Notes: generated from the letters alone by a model not told the origin. A stretch of DNA of 64,000 nt from Jiella pacifica (GCF_010500815.1 NZ_JAAAMG010000016.1:60732-124731); one strand, 5' to 3'; counted from the first letter of the stretch, positions 40,348-50,948 are shown. Made by a program: numbers and translations.

Positions 40348-41022
40348 ATGACCACGACCTTCCACCGCCATTGGCGTGATGTGCCGGAGAGCGCCTGGCG
40401 CTGGCCGAATTTCTCGCCCGCCGAGATTGCATGCCGGGGCACCGGCAAGCTGCTCGTGAACGAAACCGCGCTCGACAAGCTGCAGGCGCTGCGCGACCGG
40501 CTGGGCAAGCCGCTGATCGTCCGCTCCGCCTACCGCAGCCCAGAGCACAACCGTGCCGTGGGGGGCGCGGGCCGGTCGAAGCATCTCGACGGCGCCGCCT
40601 TCGACATCGCCATGGCGAACCACGATCCGGTGGCCTTCGAGGCTGCGGCGCGCGAGGTCGGATTCCTCGGCTTCGGCTTCTACCCGCGATCGGGGTTCAT
40701 CCATGTCGATCTCGGGCCCGCGCGGCAGTGGGGCGAGCGGTTCCCGGTCCGGGCGACGGCATTTGCAGCCGAGACGCCGCCCGCGCGCGAGGTGCTGGCT
40801 GACAGCCGCACCATGAAGGGCGGCGGGGCAGCCGGTGTGGCGACGCTGGGCGCGGCGGGCGTCGAGGTGGCGCAGCAGGTGCTGGCCGAGACCCAGACCG
40901 CGATCTTGCCGCTTGTGCCGTATCTCGACACGTTGCGTTGGGTATTCATCGCCGTGGCGCTTGGCGGCATCGCGGTCACGATCTACGCGCGTCTCGATGA
41001 CTGGCGCCGAGGGCAGCGGTGA
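40348..41022 (+). CDS. Endolysin, M15 D-Ala-D-Ala carboxypeptidase family
   Basis: A 224-residue lysis enzyme. The M15_3 metal ligands are visible: His79 and Asp86 in SKHLDGAAFDIA, and His119 in GFIHVDLG. It cuts the peptide stems of peptidoglycan. Beyond residue 130 comes a linker and a C-terminal membrane helix (WVFIAVALGGIAVTIYA, about 200-216), so it may be membrane-anchored rather than freely secreted. GGAGGA precedes the ATG. Its stop overlaps the next gene (TGATG). Confidence 0.88.
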   Translation: MTTTFHRHWRDVPESAWRWPNFSPAEIACRGTGKLLVNETALDKLQALRDRLGKPLIVRSAYRSPEHNRAVGGAGRSKHLDGAAFDIAMANHDPVAFEAAAREVGFLGFGFYPRSGFIHVDLGPARQWGERFPVRATAFAAETPPAREVLADSRTMKGGGAAGVATLGAAGVEVAQQVLAETQTAILPLVPYLDTLRWVFIAVALGGIAVTIYARLDDWRRGQR

Positions 41023-41276
41023 TGGCCCCGCTCCTGATCGGGTTCGCCGCCAGCCCATGGATGCGGGCCGCTTTGCGCTACGGCGCCATCATCCTCGCCC
41101 TGCTCCTGTTCCTGCTTTCGCTTCGGCGGTCCGGCGAGCGAGCGGGACGCCTCGCTGAACGCCTTCAGACCACGGAGAAAGCCAATGATGTCCAACGCCA
41201 GATGCTCGAGGCGACGGCTCGTCGTCCTAGGTCTCGCGACGAGCTTGCTGAGCGGCTGCGCAACGGTCGGTTCTGA
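41022..41276 (+). CDS. Inner-membrane spanin (Rz-like)
   Basis: An 84-residue protein with an N-terminal membrane helix (ALRYGAIILALLLFLLSLRR) and a charged coiled-coil periplasmic part (RLAERLQTTEKANDVQRQM). This is the layout of an i-spanin, which with an o-spanin lipoprotein fuses inner and outer membranes in the last step of lysis. The o-spanin candidate starts inside its 3' end in another frame, the classic Rz/Rz1 overlap. Confidence 0.8.
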   Translation: MAPLLIGFAASPWMRAALRYGAIILALLLFLLSLRRSGERAGRLAERLQTTEKANDVQRQMLEATARRPRSRDELAERLRNGRF

Positions 41277-41442
41277 GCCCGGCATCGCGACCGTCTGCCC
41301 GCCCGTGGTAGAGTACAGCCGCGAGTTCCAGGCGCGCGCAGCCGAGGAGCTCGCGCGGCTGCCGCACGGGTCGGCCATCGCCGAGATGCTGAGCGACTAC
41401 GCCGTGATCCGGGATCAGGTCCGTATGTGTTCTCGCCCCTGA
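41185..41442 (+). CDS. Outer-membrane spanin lipoprotein (Rz1-like)
   Basis: An 85-residue lipoprotein. The signal sequence ends in the lipobox LLSGC with Cys25 as the lipidation site; the mature part is short, with another Cys pair-like arrangement (C38 and a C-terminal MCSRP). It overlaps the i-spanin gene by 92 bases in a different frame. CGGAGAAAG lies upstream of the ATG. It is the last recognisable phage gene on this side; the metal-resistance gene DUF411 ends 27 bases further on, on the other strand. Confidence 0.8.
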   Translation: MMSNARCSRRRLVVLGLATSLLSGCATVGSEPGIATVCPPVVEYSREFQARAAEELARLPHGSAIAEMLSDYAVIRDQVRMCSRP

Positions 41443-41468
41443 TCAAGAGCCGAATTGGAGCCTCAAGG

Positions 41469-41948
41469 TCAGGCAGCAGCGTAGCTGGTAAAGACCTCGT
41501 TCGATCCGTCGCGCCGGATCAGAAACACGTCGTAGGCCTCGCGCTGGCTTTCCGGTCCCATCCCGGGCGAGCCGTAGGGCATGCCTGGCACTGCGAGGCC
41601 GACCGCGTCGGGGCGTTCCAGCAGGAGACGGCGAATGTCGGCAACAGGGACGTGACCCTCGATAATGTAACCATCCACACGACCCGTATGGCAGGAGACC
41701 ATCTCCTGCGGGATGCCGTTGTCCAGCTTGTAGCGCATCAGAAGCGTCCCGGCGCTCGCCTCGGTCGTGACGGCGAAGCCGTCGTTCTCGAGGATCTCGA
41801 TCCAGGCCGAGCAGCAGCCGCAGTTGGGGTCCTTCATCACGTGGATCGCCGGACCGGCGCCTTGCGCCAGAGCCCTCAAGGGCGACGCAGCCGCCAGCGC
41901 AGCTGTGCCGATCAGGAGCTTGCGGCGGGAAAACATGTCTTGGGTCAT
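41469..41948 (-). CDS. DUF411 periplasmic metal-binding protein
   Basis: A 159-residue protein with a twin-arginine-like signal (FSRRKLLIGTAALAA) and the DUF411 motif KDPNCGCCSAW, where Cys43, Cys45 and Cys46 can bind copper. A CHTGRVDGYIIEGHVP segment follows, typical of the family. DUF411 proteins occur with copper efflux genes and are thought to be periplasmic copper-binding proteins. It is the last gene of the minus-strand copper operon, 39 bases behind the ATPase gene, and has an AAAGGA before the ATG. Confidence 0.9.
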   Translation of the reverse strand: MTQDMFSRRKLLIGTAALAAASPLRALAQGAGPAIHVMKDPNCGCCSAWIEILENDGFAVTTEASAGTLLMRYKLDNGIPQEMVSCHTGRVDGYIIEGHVPVADIRRLLLERPDAVGLAVPGMPYGSPGMGPESQREAYDVFLIRRDGSNEVFTSYAAA

Positions 41949-41987
41949 CTGATGTTCCTTTCGAGGTTGGATGTGTGGGCTGGCAGA

Positions 41988-44321
<2,334 letters not shown>

Positions 44322-44350
44322 GTTTTGCCAGCCTTTCAGTATTTCGTTTC

Positions 44351-44381
44351 AGCTTGCAGCCTCCAGCCGTTGGAAGCTCAA
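44351..44381 (-). promoter_or_regulatory. CueR-type (MerR family) promoter of the copper ATPase
   Basis: On the minus strand TTGAGC (44381-44376) and CAAGCT (44356-44351) are 19 bases apart, and the spacer holds the near-dyad GCTTCCA-ACGGC-TGGAGGC with one mismatch. This is the CueR operator pattern. No cueR gene is in the window, so the regulator would be elsewhere. Confidence 0.6.
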
Positions 44382-44387
44382 GCTCTT

Positions 44388-45698
44388 TCATTGGTGGTCG
44401 TGAGCATCTTCCGGGGCGGGATTGCGTGCGAGGAAGATCCCGACAAACAGGAACACCAGCGCCATGCCGATCGCACCCAGGACGACGATCAAGGGGTCGG
44501 ACTGCCACTTCATCCCGGCAAAGGCGGCTAGGACCACGGAATCGAAGGCGATTGCCGTCAGCAACACCCAGCCCCGAGCGCCGATTTCCTCGCGCAGATG
44601 CCGGAACACGCCGAAGTGGATGATCATGTCCATCACCAGATAGAAGAAGGCCCCGAGCGAAGCGATCCGGCTGAGGTCGAAGAAAATTGTCAGGAATCCT
44701 GCGATCACGACGGTGTAGACGAGCGTGTGGTCCTTGATTGCGCCCGGCATCCCGAAATGACTGTGCGGGATCATTTTCATGTCGGTCAGCATCGCCAGCA
44801 TCCGCGAGACCGCGAACACGCTGGCGATCAGACCTGACGCCGTGGCCACCAGCGCCAGCGCCACCGTCAGGTAGAAGCCGGTCTGACCGAGGGAGGGCTG
44901 GGCCGCTTCGGCCAACGCGGAGTCCTTCGCCGCCACGATACGGTCGAGCGGCAGGCTGGAGCCGACCGCGAAGGCCACCAGCAGATAGACGACGACGCAG
45001 ATGGCAATCGACCAGATGATGGCCCGGCCCACATTGCGGTGCGGGTCGGTGACCTCTGCGCCGCTGTTGGTGATGGTGGTGAAGCCCTTGAAGGCCAGGA
45101 TCGACAGCGCAACCGACGCCACGAAGCCGGTGGCGCCCATGTCTCCACCCGTCGCCTCGAACGAGATGCCGCTCGCCCAGAGGCCGGCTGCCCCGAACAG
45201 CGCGATGCCGCCCACCTTGAGTACGGCCATGACGATGGAGAACAGCCCGACGGACCGGTTGCCCGACACATTCACGAGCCAGGCGAAGACGATCAGCCCG
45301 ACGCCGAGGATTGGGACGAGAACGCTGTCCGGATCACCGCCGAAGGCTCGCAGGGTGTAGGTTCCGAAGGTGCGCGCGACGAGGCTTTCGTTGATGACCA
45401 TCGATAGCGCCATCAGGAGAGCGGCGCCCGCCGCGACCGTCGTTGGTCCGTAGGCTTTCTTCAGGATCATCCCGATGCCGCCCGCAGACGGGTATGCGTT
45501 CGACATCTTGATGTAGGTGTAGGCGCTGAAGGCTGTCACGATGGCGCCGACGACAAACGAGAGCGGGAAGAGAGGCCCGGCCAATTCGGCGATCTGCCCG
45601 GTCAGCGCGAAGATGCCCGCGCCGATCATCACGCCGGTGCCCATGGCGACCGCGCCAGGCAGGGTGATGCTGTTCTTCTCGTAATCGCTTTTCGTCAT
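44388..45698 (-). CDS. APC-family amino acid/metabolite permease
   Basis: A 436-residue membrane protein with about 12 hydrophobic helices and the APC start signature LPGAVAMGTGVMIGAGIFAL, where the GAGIF motif lines the substrate site. Near the C-terminus it ends with a polar His/Asp tail (PEDAHDHQ). It is embedded in the copper gene cluster between VTT-domain and ATPase genes, overlapping the former by four bases, so it is probably co-transcribed; why a permease belongs here is unclear. Amino-acid or metal-chelate uptake are possibilities. Confidence 0.85.
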   Translation of the reverse strand: MTKSDYEKNSITLPGAVAMGTGVMIGAGIFALTGQIAELAGPLFPLSFVVGAIVTAFSAYTYIKMSNAYPSAGGIGMILKKAYGPTTVAAGAALLMALSMVINESLVARTFGTYTLRAFGGDPDSVLVPILGVGLIVFAWLVNVSGNRSVGLFSIVMAVLKVGGIALFGAAGLWASGISFEATGGDMGATGFVASVALSILAFKGFTTITNSGAEVTDPHRNVGRAIIWSIAICVVVYLLVAFAVGSSLPLDRIVAAKDSALAEAAQPSLGQTGFYLTVALALVATASGLIASVFAVSRMLAMLTDMKMIPHSHFGMPGAIKDHTLVYTVVIAGFLTIFFDLSRIASLGAFFYLVMDMIIHFGVFRHLREEIGARGWVLLTAIAFDSVVLAAFAGMKWQSDPLIVVLGAIGMALVFLFVGIFLARNPAPEDAHDHQ

Positions 45699-46240
45699 GG
45701 ATTTTCCTTTTCAGGCTTTTGCCGCAGCGCCACCCAGAGCAGCGGCAGCCCCGTCACAAGCCCGAGTCCGAGCACCGCCCATGTCGCGCGGCCGAGGTCT
45801 CCGCTAACCGCCTCACCGCCGAAATGTGCCAGCAGGAAGCTTGCCGGGATGATCCCCGCCAATGTTGCGAGGGCGAAAAGCCAGGCGTGCAATCGGCTCA
45901 GTCCGGCCGCGTAGCTGATCATGTCGAAGGACACGAAGGGCATCAGGCGGCTGGCAAAAACCGTCGCCGTCAACGCGGTCTGCGAGCCGAGAAGCCCGGC
46001 ATCGACGCGATCACCGAACACCCGCCGCAAGACATCATGCCCCAGAACCCGTGCGAGACCGAAGGCGATCAGCGCCCCGAGCTCGGCGCCGATGACGACC
46101 TGCACGGTCCCCCAGAGATGTCCGTAGGCCGCTCCGGCCGCCAGTGCGATCGGCGCGCTCGGGATGGGGCTGGCCACGACCGCAAGGGTCATAAGCGTGA
46201 CGATCAGGACCGGCCCCCAGAGACCGGCGCGCAGGCTCAT
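45695..46240 (-). CDS. TVP38/TMEM64 (VTT-domain) membrane protein
   Basis: A 181-residue inner-membrane protein with the VTT/DedA-like core: PIPSAPIALAAGAAYGHLWG, then IGAELGALIAFGLARVLG, and the reentrant-loop motif RLMPFVSFDMISYAAGLS. Members of this superfamily move lipids or metabolites across membranes; in metal clusters they are often adjacent to reductases and efflux pumps. Start is one base after the DUF302 stop; stop overlaps the permease start. Confidence 0.88.
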   Translation of the reverse strand: MSLRAGLWGPVLIVTLMTLAVVASPIPSAPIALAAGAAYGHLWGTVQVVIGAELGALIAFGLARVLGHDVLRRVFGDRVDAGLLGSQTALTATVFASRLMPFVSFDMISYAAGLSRLHAWLFALATLAGIIPASFLLAHFGGEAVSGDLGRATWAVLGLGLVTGLPLLWVALRQKPEKENP

Positions 46241-46241
46241 C

Positions 46242-46628
46242 TCAGATCGCCTCGACGGCTTTCGCCAGCAGGTCGCGCACCTCGCCTGCCACGGCCGTCA
46301 GCTCGGCGTTCTCGATCGCCTGCATCGACGCCACAGGATCGATAGCGCTGACCTCGACGCCGTCCTCGACTTCGCGCAAGATGACGTTGCAGGGCAGCAT
46401 CGCGCCCACCCTAGGCTCGATCCCGATCGCCTGATGTGCCATCTTGGGGTTGCAGGCACCGAGGATGCGATAGGCCGGCATCTCGACATCCAACTTCTTT
46501 TTCATCGTCGCTTTGACGTCGATCTCGGTCAGGACGCCAAAGCCATTATCAGCAAGCGCCTTTCGCGCCCGAGCGTCGACGTCGTCGATACCCGCGTCGG
46601 GGATAATTCGATTGATCGTGTAGGCCAT
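46242..46628 (-). CDS. DUF302 domain protein
   Basis: A 128-residue protein (MAYTINRIIPDAGIDDVDAR) with the DUF302 signature in ACNPKMAHQAIGIEPRVG and the conserved LPCNVILRE. DUF302 proteins form a small alpha/beta fold and are commonly found in copper and other metal resistance loci, with an unproved function. The conserved Cys residues (in ACNP and LPCN) could bind metal. An AAAGGAG precedes the ATG. Confidence 0.9.
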   Translation of the reverse strand: MAYTINRIIPDAGIDDVDARARKALADNGFGVLTEIDVKATMKKKLDVEMPAYRILGACNPKMAHQAIGIEPRVGAMLPCNVILREVEDGVEVSAIDPVASMQAIENAELTAVAGEVRDLLAKAVEAI

Positions 46629-46644
46629 TGCGAACTCCTTTCTT

Positions 46645-46770
46645 TTATTTACGAAGATATTTTATCAGCGCTGCTATGATCAAAACAATGAGCGCCAAGC
46701 AAAGCAGACCGAACAGCCAGCCAAACCCCATCCCGAAACCCATTCCGGGGCCCATATCATTCCAGTTCAT
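46645..46770 (-). CDS. 41-residue Gly/Met-rich membrane peptide
   Basis: A very short gene: the peptide starts MNWNDMGPGMGFGMGFGWLF, continues as one hydrophobic helix (GLLCLALIVLIIAALIKYL) and ends RK. GGAGGATGAGG lies just before the ATG, a strong binding site. Small peptides of this W/G/M-rich-plus-helix design are frequent in copper clusters. The Met residues could bind Cu(I) on the periplasmic side. It lies 16 bases upstream of the DUF302 gene in the same direction. Confidence 0.65.
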   Translation of the reverse strand: MNWNDMGPGMGFGMGFGWLFGLLCLALIVLIIAALIKYLRK

Positions 46771-46894
46771 CACCTCATCCTCCTTGTTTCCTGCTGAGTG
46801 GTGCGCCCTGCAACCGGCCCTTGCGACAACATCGCGCAGAACAACACGGCACGGAGCCAGTGTCCGGGCGCTCCATCCGAACGCCCCGCCCCAA

Positions 46895-48409
46895 TTAAAC
46901 CGACGCTGTGACCGCGAGTTCGGTCATCATGCCGGTCGCCAAATGCGGCATGTGATGGCAATGCAGCATCCAGCTCGCGGCCTCGCCGGCGTCTAGGGCG
47001 ACGTCGACCATCGACATTGGCGGCACGTGAATCGTGTCTCGAAGTGCGCCGGCAACGCGTCGCCCGTTCAACCCGACGACCTGGAACACATGGCCATGCA
47101 GATGCATCGGGTGGGCCATCATCGACATATTGTGGAACGACAGCACGACTCGCTCGCCGCTGCGCGCGATGATCGGCTGGTGCTGTCCCCAGACGGCCCC
47201 GTTGATCGTCCAGACGTAAGGCTGCATCGAGCCGCCCAGCATCAGCATCTGGCTGCGATCCACCGGCCGATCAGGCAGGGCATCGCGGGCGATCAGGCGC
47301 GATTCCTGCGCAAGATCGGTGTCGAACGCCGGTGCCTCGGTCTCCGCCATGGCATCTAGACGTCGGACATCGGCACCCTGCGTGGCGAGGATCAGGCCAG
47401 TGCGCTCCCGCGCGCCTTCCCGCAGTGCGAGGATCGGCCAGGCGCCGCCTTCGTTCGGCAGGTCGATCTCGATGTCCAGGCGCTGGCCCATCGCCAGCCC
47501 GAACCGCGTGCCAGCGAGAGGCTGGACGGCGTGCCCGTCTACCGCGACCAGCCGCGCCTCGGCACCGCCGGTCTCGATCCAGAACACCGTCGCCGCGGCG
47601 GCGTTGATGACCCGAAGCCGGATACGGCCACCGCGCTCGACCTGCACCACCTCGGGATCCGAAAGCGTGCGGTCGTTGGCGAGATAGGCGTCCCAGTCGT
47701 AGTCGTTGAGGTCCATCGCCATGCCGTCCATGGCGCCCATTCCCGTCATGCCACCCATGGCGCCGTGATCCATGCCACCCATCGGCATGTTCCCCATCGC
47801 GCCGTGGTCCATGGCCGCCATGCCGCCCATGACCGCGCCGTGGCCGCCTCCATGACCGCCGGCGGTCCCGTGGCCGCCAAGGATCTCGGCCATCACCTCC
47901 TCGGGTGCCTTGAACGAGAAATCATGCAGGAACAGCACCACCTCCTGCCGGTCGGCGGCGACATCCTCGGCGCTGCGCACGATCAGCGGCGCGGCCAGAA
48001 GGCGCATCTCGTGCAGCGGCACATGCGCGTGCATCCAGTAGGTGCCGGGCAGCGGCGCGAAGTCATAGGCGCGAGTCTCGCCGGGGGCGAGCATCGGCAA
48101 AGGCATGTCGGGCACGCCATCCTGTGCGTTGGGCGGGATCTGGCCGTGCCAGTGGATCAGCGTATCAGTATCGAGATCGTTGCGCAGATCCACCCGGAAC
48201 CGCGCGCCGGGATCGAGTGTCAGCCCCTGTCCGGCTGGCCCGGCAAGACCCCAGACGGTGGCGGCGCGACCGTCGATGTCGAGCGTCCGGGTGGCGGCGT
48301 GCAGCGACAGCGGGGCGGCGCCCTGCGCTGCCGCGATCCGGGGCAGATGCGCATAGGCCAGCATGGCGGCGCCAGCGGCAAGAAAGCCGCGTCGTGAAAG
48401 GGTATTCAT
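46895..48409 (-). CDS. Multicopper oxidase (CueO/CopA type)
   Basis: A 504-residue exported laccase-like oxidase. A twin-arginine signal (LSRRGFLAAGAAMLAYA) leads the folded, copper-loaded protein to the periplasm. Copper ligands are clear: IHWHG (86-88), WMHAH (127-129), HPMHLHGH and LHCHHMPHLATGM near the C-terminus. Between them is a Met/His/Gly-rich loop (about residues 190-235) with repeated MGGM/DHGAMG words, as in CueO, for Cu(I) binding. It oxidises Cu(I) to the less toxic Cu(II). The start at 48409 follows GGAGACG. Confidence 0.93.
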   Translation of the reverse strand: MNTLSRRGFLAAGAAMLAYAHLPRIAAAQGAAPLSLHAATRTLDIDGRAATVWGLAGPAGQGLTLDPGARFRVDLRNDLDTDTLIHWHGQIPPNAQDGVPDMPLPMLAPGETRAYDFAPLPGTYWMHAHVPLHEMRLLAAPLIVRSAEDVAADRQEVVLFLHDFSFKAPEEVMAEILGGHGTAGGHGGGHGAVMGGMAAMDHGAMGNMPMGGMDHGAMGGMTGMGAMDGMAMDLNDYDWDAYLANDRTLSDPEVVQVERGGRIRLRVINAAAATVFWIETGGAEARLVAVDGHAVQPLAGTRFGLAMGQRLDIEIDLPNEGGAWPILALREGARERTGLILATQGADVRRLDAMAETEAPAFDTDLAQESRLIARDALPDRPVDRSQMLMLGGSMQPYVWTINGAVWGQHQPIIARSGERVVLSFHNMSMMAHPMHLHGHVFQVVGLNGRRVAGALRDTIHVPPMSMVDVALDAGEAASWMLHCHHMPHLATGMMTELAVTASV

Positions 48410-48484
48410 GGTCGTCTCCTCGGGACAGCTCGTCCCGTTCATCAAAACCGACAGGACGCCGCGGGCCTCGGCCCGGACGCGCGA

Positions 48485-48841
48485 TCAGAGGAGACGGTGC
48501 TTGGGAGGTCGTTCGTTCAGTCCAGGTGCCCGACCGGCAAGCACTGCACCGGTGGGCAGGTCATGGCTGGCAGGCGCGTAAACGCTGGGCGAGTCTTCCC
48601 TCGGAAATGTCAGAAAGACCAAAAGACCTGAACAAAGCAACTCACAGCTTCCAGCATCCATCGATCCGCAGTGCTGTTCGCCGTCACAGGAACGGTCGCT
48701 GCCGGCCGCAACCTGCATCATCTCGCCGACATGCACCGAGTGATCCGGCTCTGCGCTCAAGCGCGCCGCATGCGCGGAGGTCACCGTCGTCATGACGGCG
48801 ATCGCGAGTACGGCAAGCATGGTGACGAGGCGCGAGAACAT
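48485..48841 (-). CDS. Small secreted Cys/His-rich protein of copper cluster
   Basis: A protein of about 118 residues: a signal peptide (MFSRLVTMLAVLAIAVMTTV...AHA), a His/Met/Cys-containing mature region (HSVHVGEMMQV, CDGEQHCGSMDAGSCELLC) and a C-terminal segment ending NERPPKHRLL. I know similar short exported proteins upstream of multicopper oxidases but not a function; periplasmic copper binding is plausible. An alternative start at 48877 adds 12 residues. It is 75 bases upstream of the oxidase gene on the same strand. Confidence 0.6.
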   Translation of the reverse strand: MFSRLVTMLAVLAIAVMTTVTSAHAARLSAEPDHSVHVGEMMQVAAGSDRSCDGEQHCGSMDAGSCELLCSGLLVFLTFPREDSPSVYAPASHDLPTGAVLAGRAPGLNERPPKHRLL

Positions 48842-48950
48842 GCCGGAAAGATAGGCGCTGGTCACGGGAATGTCCATTGCCTCCGGCGTCGCGCCTCTGG
48901 CAGAAATTCATCCTCGGCATGTAGCCAATAGAAATTCCTCGCCACCAATC

Positions 48951-49418
48951 ATGCAACTCATGCGAAAAGAACTCCGTAATATCTTGTGGCCCGGGTTGCT
49001 CGTCGGAGGCCTGGTCATGGCGGTCTTCGCTGGCAGGCACTATGCCCAGACCGCATCCAACGCCGCGTCATCTGCAGAAGTCATCGAACAGGGCCGGCAG
49101 ATCTATGCGGACCAATGTGCGTCCTGCCACGGTGCGCAGCTCGAGGGGCAGCCGGACTGGAAGACGCCCCTTCCGTCCGGGCGTCTCCCGGCGCCACCAC
49201 ACGATGCCGACGGCCACACGTGGCACCATCCCGATGACATCCTGTTCCGGATCGTCAAGGAGGGCACGGCCGCCATCGTCGGGGGCGGCTATAAGAGCGA
49301 CATGCCGGGCTTTGCCGTCCTCAGCGACGCAGAGATCCAGGCTGCGCTCGCCTATATCAAGAGCACCTGGCCGGAGCGCGAGCGGACCTACCAGGAGAAT
49401 GTGTCGCAAGCACGCTGA
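48951..49418 (+). CDS. Membrane-anchored class I cytochrome c
   Basis: A 155-residue c-type cytochrome. The N-terminal helix (NILWPGLLVGGLVMAVFAG) anchors it in the inner membrane, and the mature part has the haem motif CASCH with a distal Met in SDMPGFAVLSD. It would carry electrons, perhaps from copper oxidation or respiration, in the periplasm. Two adjacent ATGs (48951 and 48960) are possible. The gene diverges from the secreted protein gene at 48841. Confidence 0.85.
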   Translation: MQLMRKELRNILWPGLLVGGLVMAVFAGRHYAQTASNAASSAEVIEQGRQIYADQCASCHGAQLEGQPDWKTPLPSGRLPAPPHDADGHTWHHPDDILFRIVKEGTAAIVGGGYKSDMPGFAVLSDAEIQAALAYIKSTWPERERTYQENVSQAR

Positions 49419-49650
49419 GCGCTGATGGCACCTTCGGGATGGAGCTTCGCTGCAGGCCGGAGCTGCCCGTGCGACCGGCTGCTCAGTTTTCCGAGGCCCA
49501 CCCGGTGACAGTTGTGGCTGCCGGACAGAAGCGGCATATTTGGATCGACCTGATGGCGAAACCTTTGGGAGGGATGTTCGTGGGATTATTCATGGCTTAC
49601 TTGGCATTTGAAGCGCGCTCGATCTTGGCGCCGCCTCGGGTTTTCCCTCG

Positions 49651-50928
49651 ATGAACAATCCCGGCTCCAGTTCATCGAAGCGGGTTCAGGACCGCACGGA
49701 CCGACTCAACAAGAACTGCTTCTGCGTTACACTGGACCTTCCATCGCTGCGCGAAGCGATGGAGCGCGAGGCCGGTGAGCCGGCATTCTTCGAGACGTTC
49801 ATCCGCCCCAAGGCCCATCTGTTCTCGCACGTACCGGTGTTCCTTTCGGCCACCACCGTGGATGAGATGCGCGCCATCGCAGCGGCTGTGGAGACCACCG
49901 CCCAACTCGCGGCATACAAAGCCGCGGTCCTTTCCTGGGCGCCGGAAATCGCGCGGGCGGATCACGGTCCGATCGGGGCATTGATGGGCTACGACTTTCA
50001 TCTTGGCGAAGACGGCCCCCGGCTGATCGAGATCAATACCAACGCCGGCGGGGCATTTCTCAATGCCTTTCTTGCAAGGGCGCAGCGCGCGTGTTGTGCC
50101 GAAATGGATATCCCCCCGGCGCTGCCATCGTTCGAGGACGCGGCGTTTCGCATGTTCCAGAACGAATGGATTCGGCAGCGGGGAACGGGCACGCCACAAC
50201 GCATCGCCATCATCGATGACAATCCGCCGGAACAGTACCTTTATCCCGAGTTCGTGCTCGCGCGGCAAGTTTTGGCGGCACGAGGGGTAGACGCGGTCAT
50301 CGCCGACGCCGGTCACCTTAGCTACGACGATGGTCGGCTCAGCGTCGACGGAAAGACGATCGATCTCGTTTACAATCGGGTCACCGATTTCGCCTTTGAT
50401 CAGCCCGAGCACAAGGCATTGCAGGAATCCTACCGTGATGGCGCGGTTGTCGTAACGCCGAATCCGCACAACCACGCGCTCCTTGCCGACAAGCGCAACC
50501 TTTCGCTTCTTTCGAATTCCGCGACACTTGAGGCATGGGGAGTCGACCCGGGGATTCGGGCCGGGCTTGCTGCCGTTCCACGCACCGTTTTGGTCAATCC
50601 CGACAACGCTGATGCACTTTGGAAATCCCGCAAGGACCTGTTCTTCAAGCCGACAGGAGGACATGGTGGCAAGGCGGTATATCGTGGCGACAAGCTGACG
50701 AAAGGAGTCTGGGCGGAGATCGCGGGAGGCGGATACGTTGCCCAGACGCTGGTCCGCCCCAGCGAGCGCATGATCAAGATCGACGAGACACCCCAGAGGC
50801 GCAAAATGGACGTGCGACTGTATACCTATGATGGGCAGGTGCTTCTGGTGGCCGCGCGCCTTTATCAAGGTCAGACCACGAACTTCAGGACACCTGGGGG
50901 CGGTTTTGCGCCGGTGTTCATGATCTGA
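49651..50928 (+). CDS. ATP-grasp-like ligase, unknown substrate
   Basis: A 425-residue protein. The C-terminal half has ATP-grasp-like strands: LFFKPTGGHGGKAVYRG (a Gly-rich nucleotide loop), MDVRLYTYDGQVLLVAARLY and the acidic/Asn end NFRTPGGGFAPV; the N-terminal half has MGYDFHLGEDGPRLIEINTN, another ATP-grasp-like element. I do not recognise a named family. Base composition is less GC-rich than the phage genes. It lies between a cytochrome c gene and a DUF305 gene; a thiol or peptide ligase connected with metal tolerance (for example glutathione-like) is possible but not shown. Confidence 0.6.
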   Translation: MNNPGSSSSKRVQDRTDRLNKNCFCVTLDLPSLREAMEREAGEPAFFETFIRPKAHLFSHVPVFLSATTVDEMRAIAAAVETTAQLAAYKAAVLSWAPEIARADHGPIGALMGYDFHLGEDGPRLIEINTNAGGAFLNAFLARAQRACCAEMDIPPALPSFEDAAFRMFQNEWIRQRGTGTPQRIAIIDDNPPEQYLYPEFVLARQVLAARGVDAVIADAGHLSYDDGRLSVDGKTIDLVYNRVTDFAFDQPEHKALQESYRDGAVVVTPNPHNHALLADKRNLSLLSNSATLEAWGVDPGIRAGLAAVPRTVLVNPDNADALWKSRKDLFFKPTGGHGGKAVYRGDKLTKGVWAEIAGGGYVAQTLVRPSERMIKIDETPQRRKMDVRLYTYDGQVLLVAARLYQGQTTNFRTPGGGFAPVFMI

Positions 50929-50948
50929 AGCGTGAACTGGCGGACACG

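Larger units (their letters stand above)
1..41442. mobile_element. Large lambda/GTA-like prophage, left end outside window
   Basis: From a serine recombinase at the left edge to an Rz/Rz1-like pair at 41442 the genes form an ordered phage genome: integration, early regulation, replication and recombination, methyltransferases, packaging, head, tail, fibre and lysis. Almost all phage genes lie on the plus strand and many overlap by four bases. The left attachment site is outside the window. The right end cannot be placed from sequence alone: it could be just after 41442 or beyond the metal-resistance genes that follow without any gap. No CI-type repressor is visible, so it may lie further left. 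Confidence 0.85.

Noticed and set aside
49439..49654. Short plus-strand frame of 71 codons between cytochrome c and the ATP-grasp-like gene
   Set aside because: Its start lacks a binding site and only the last 30 residues look protein-like; it could be a relic, but support is too weak to call a gene.
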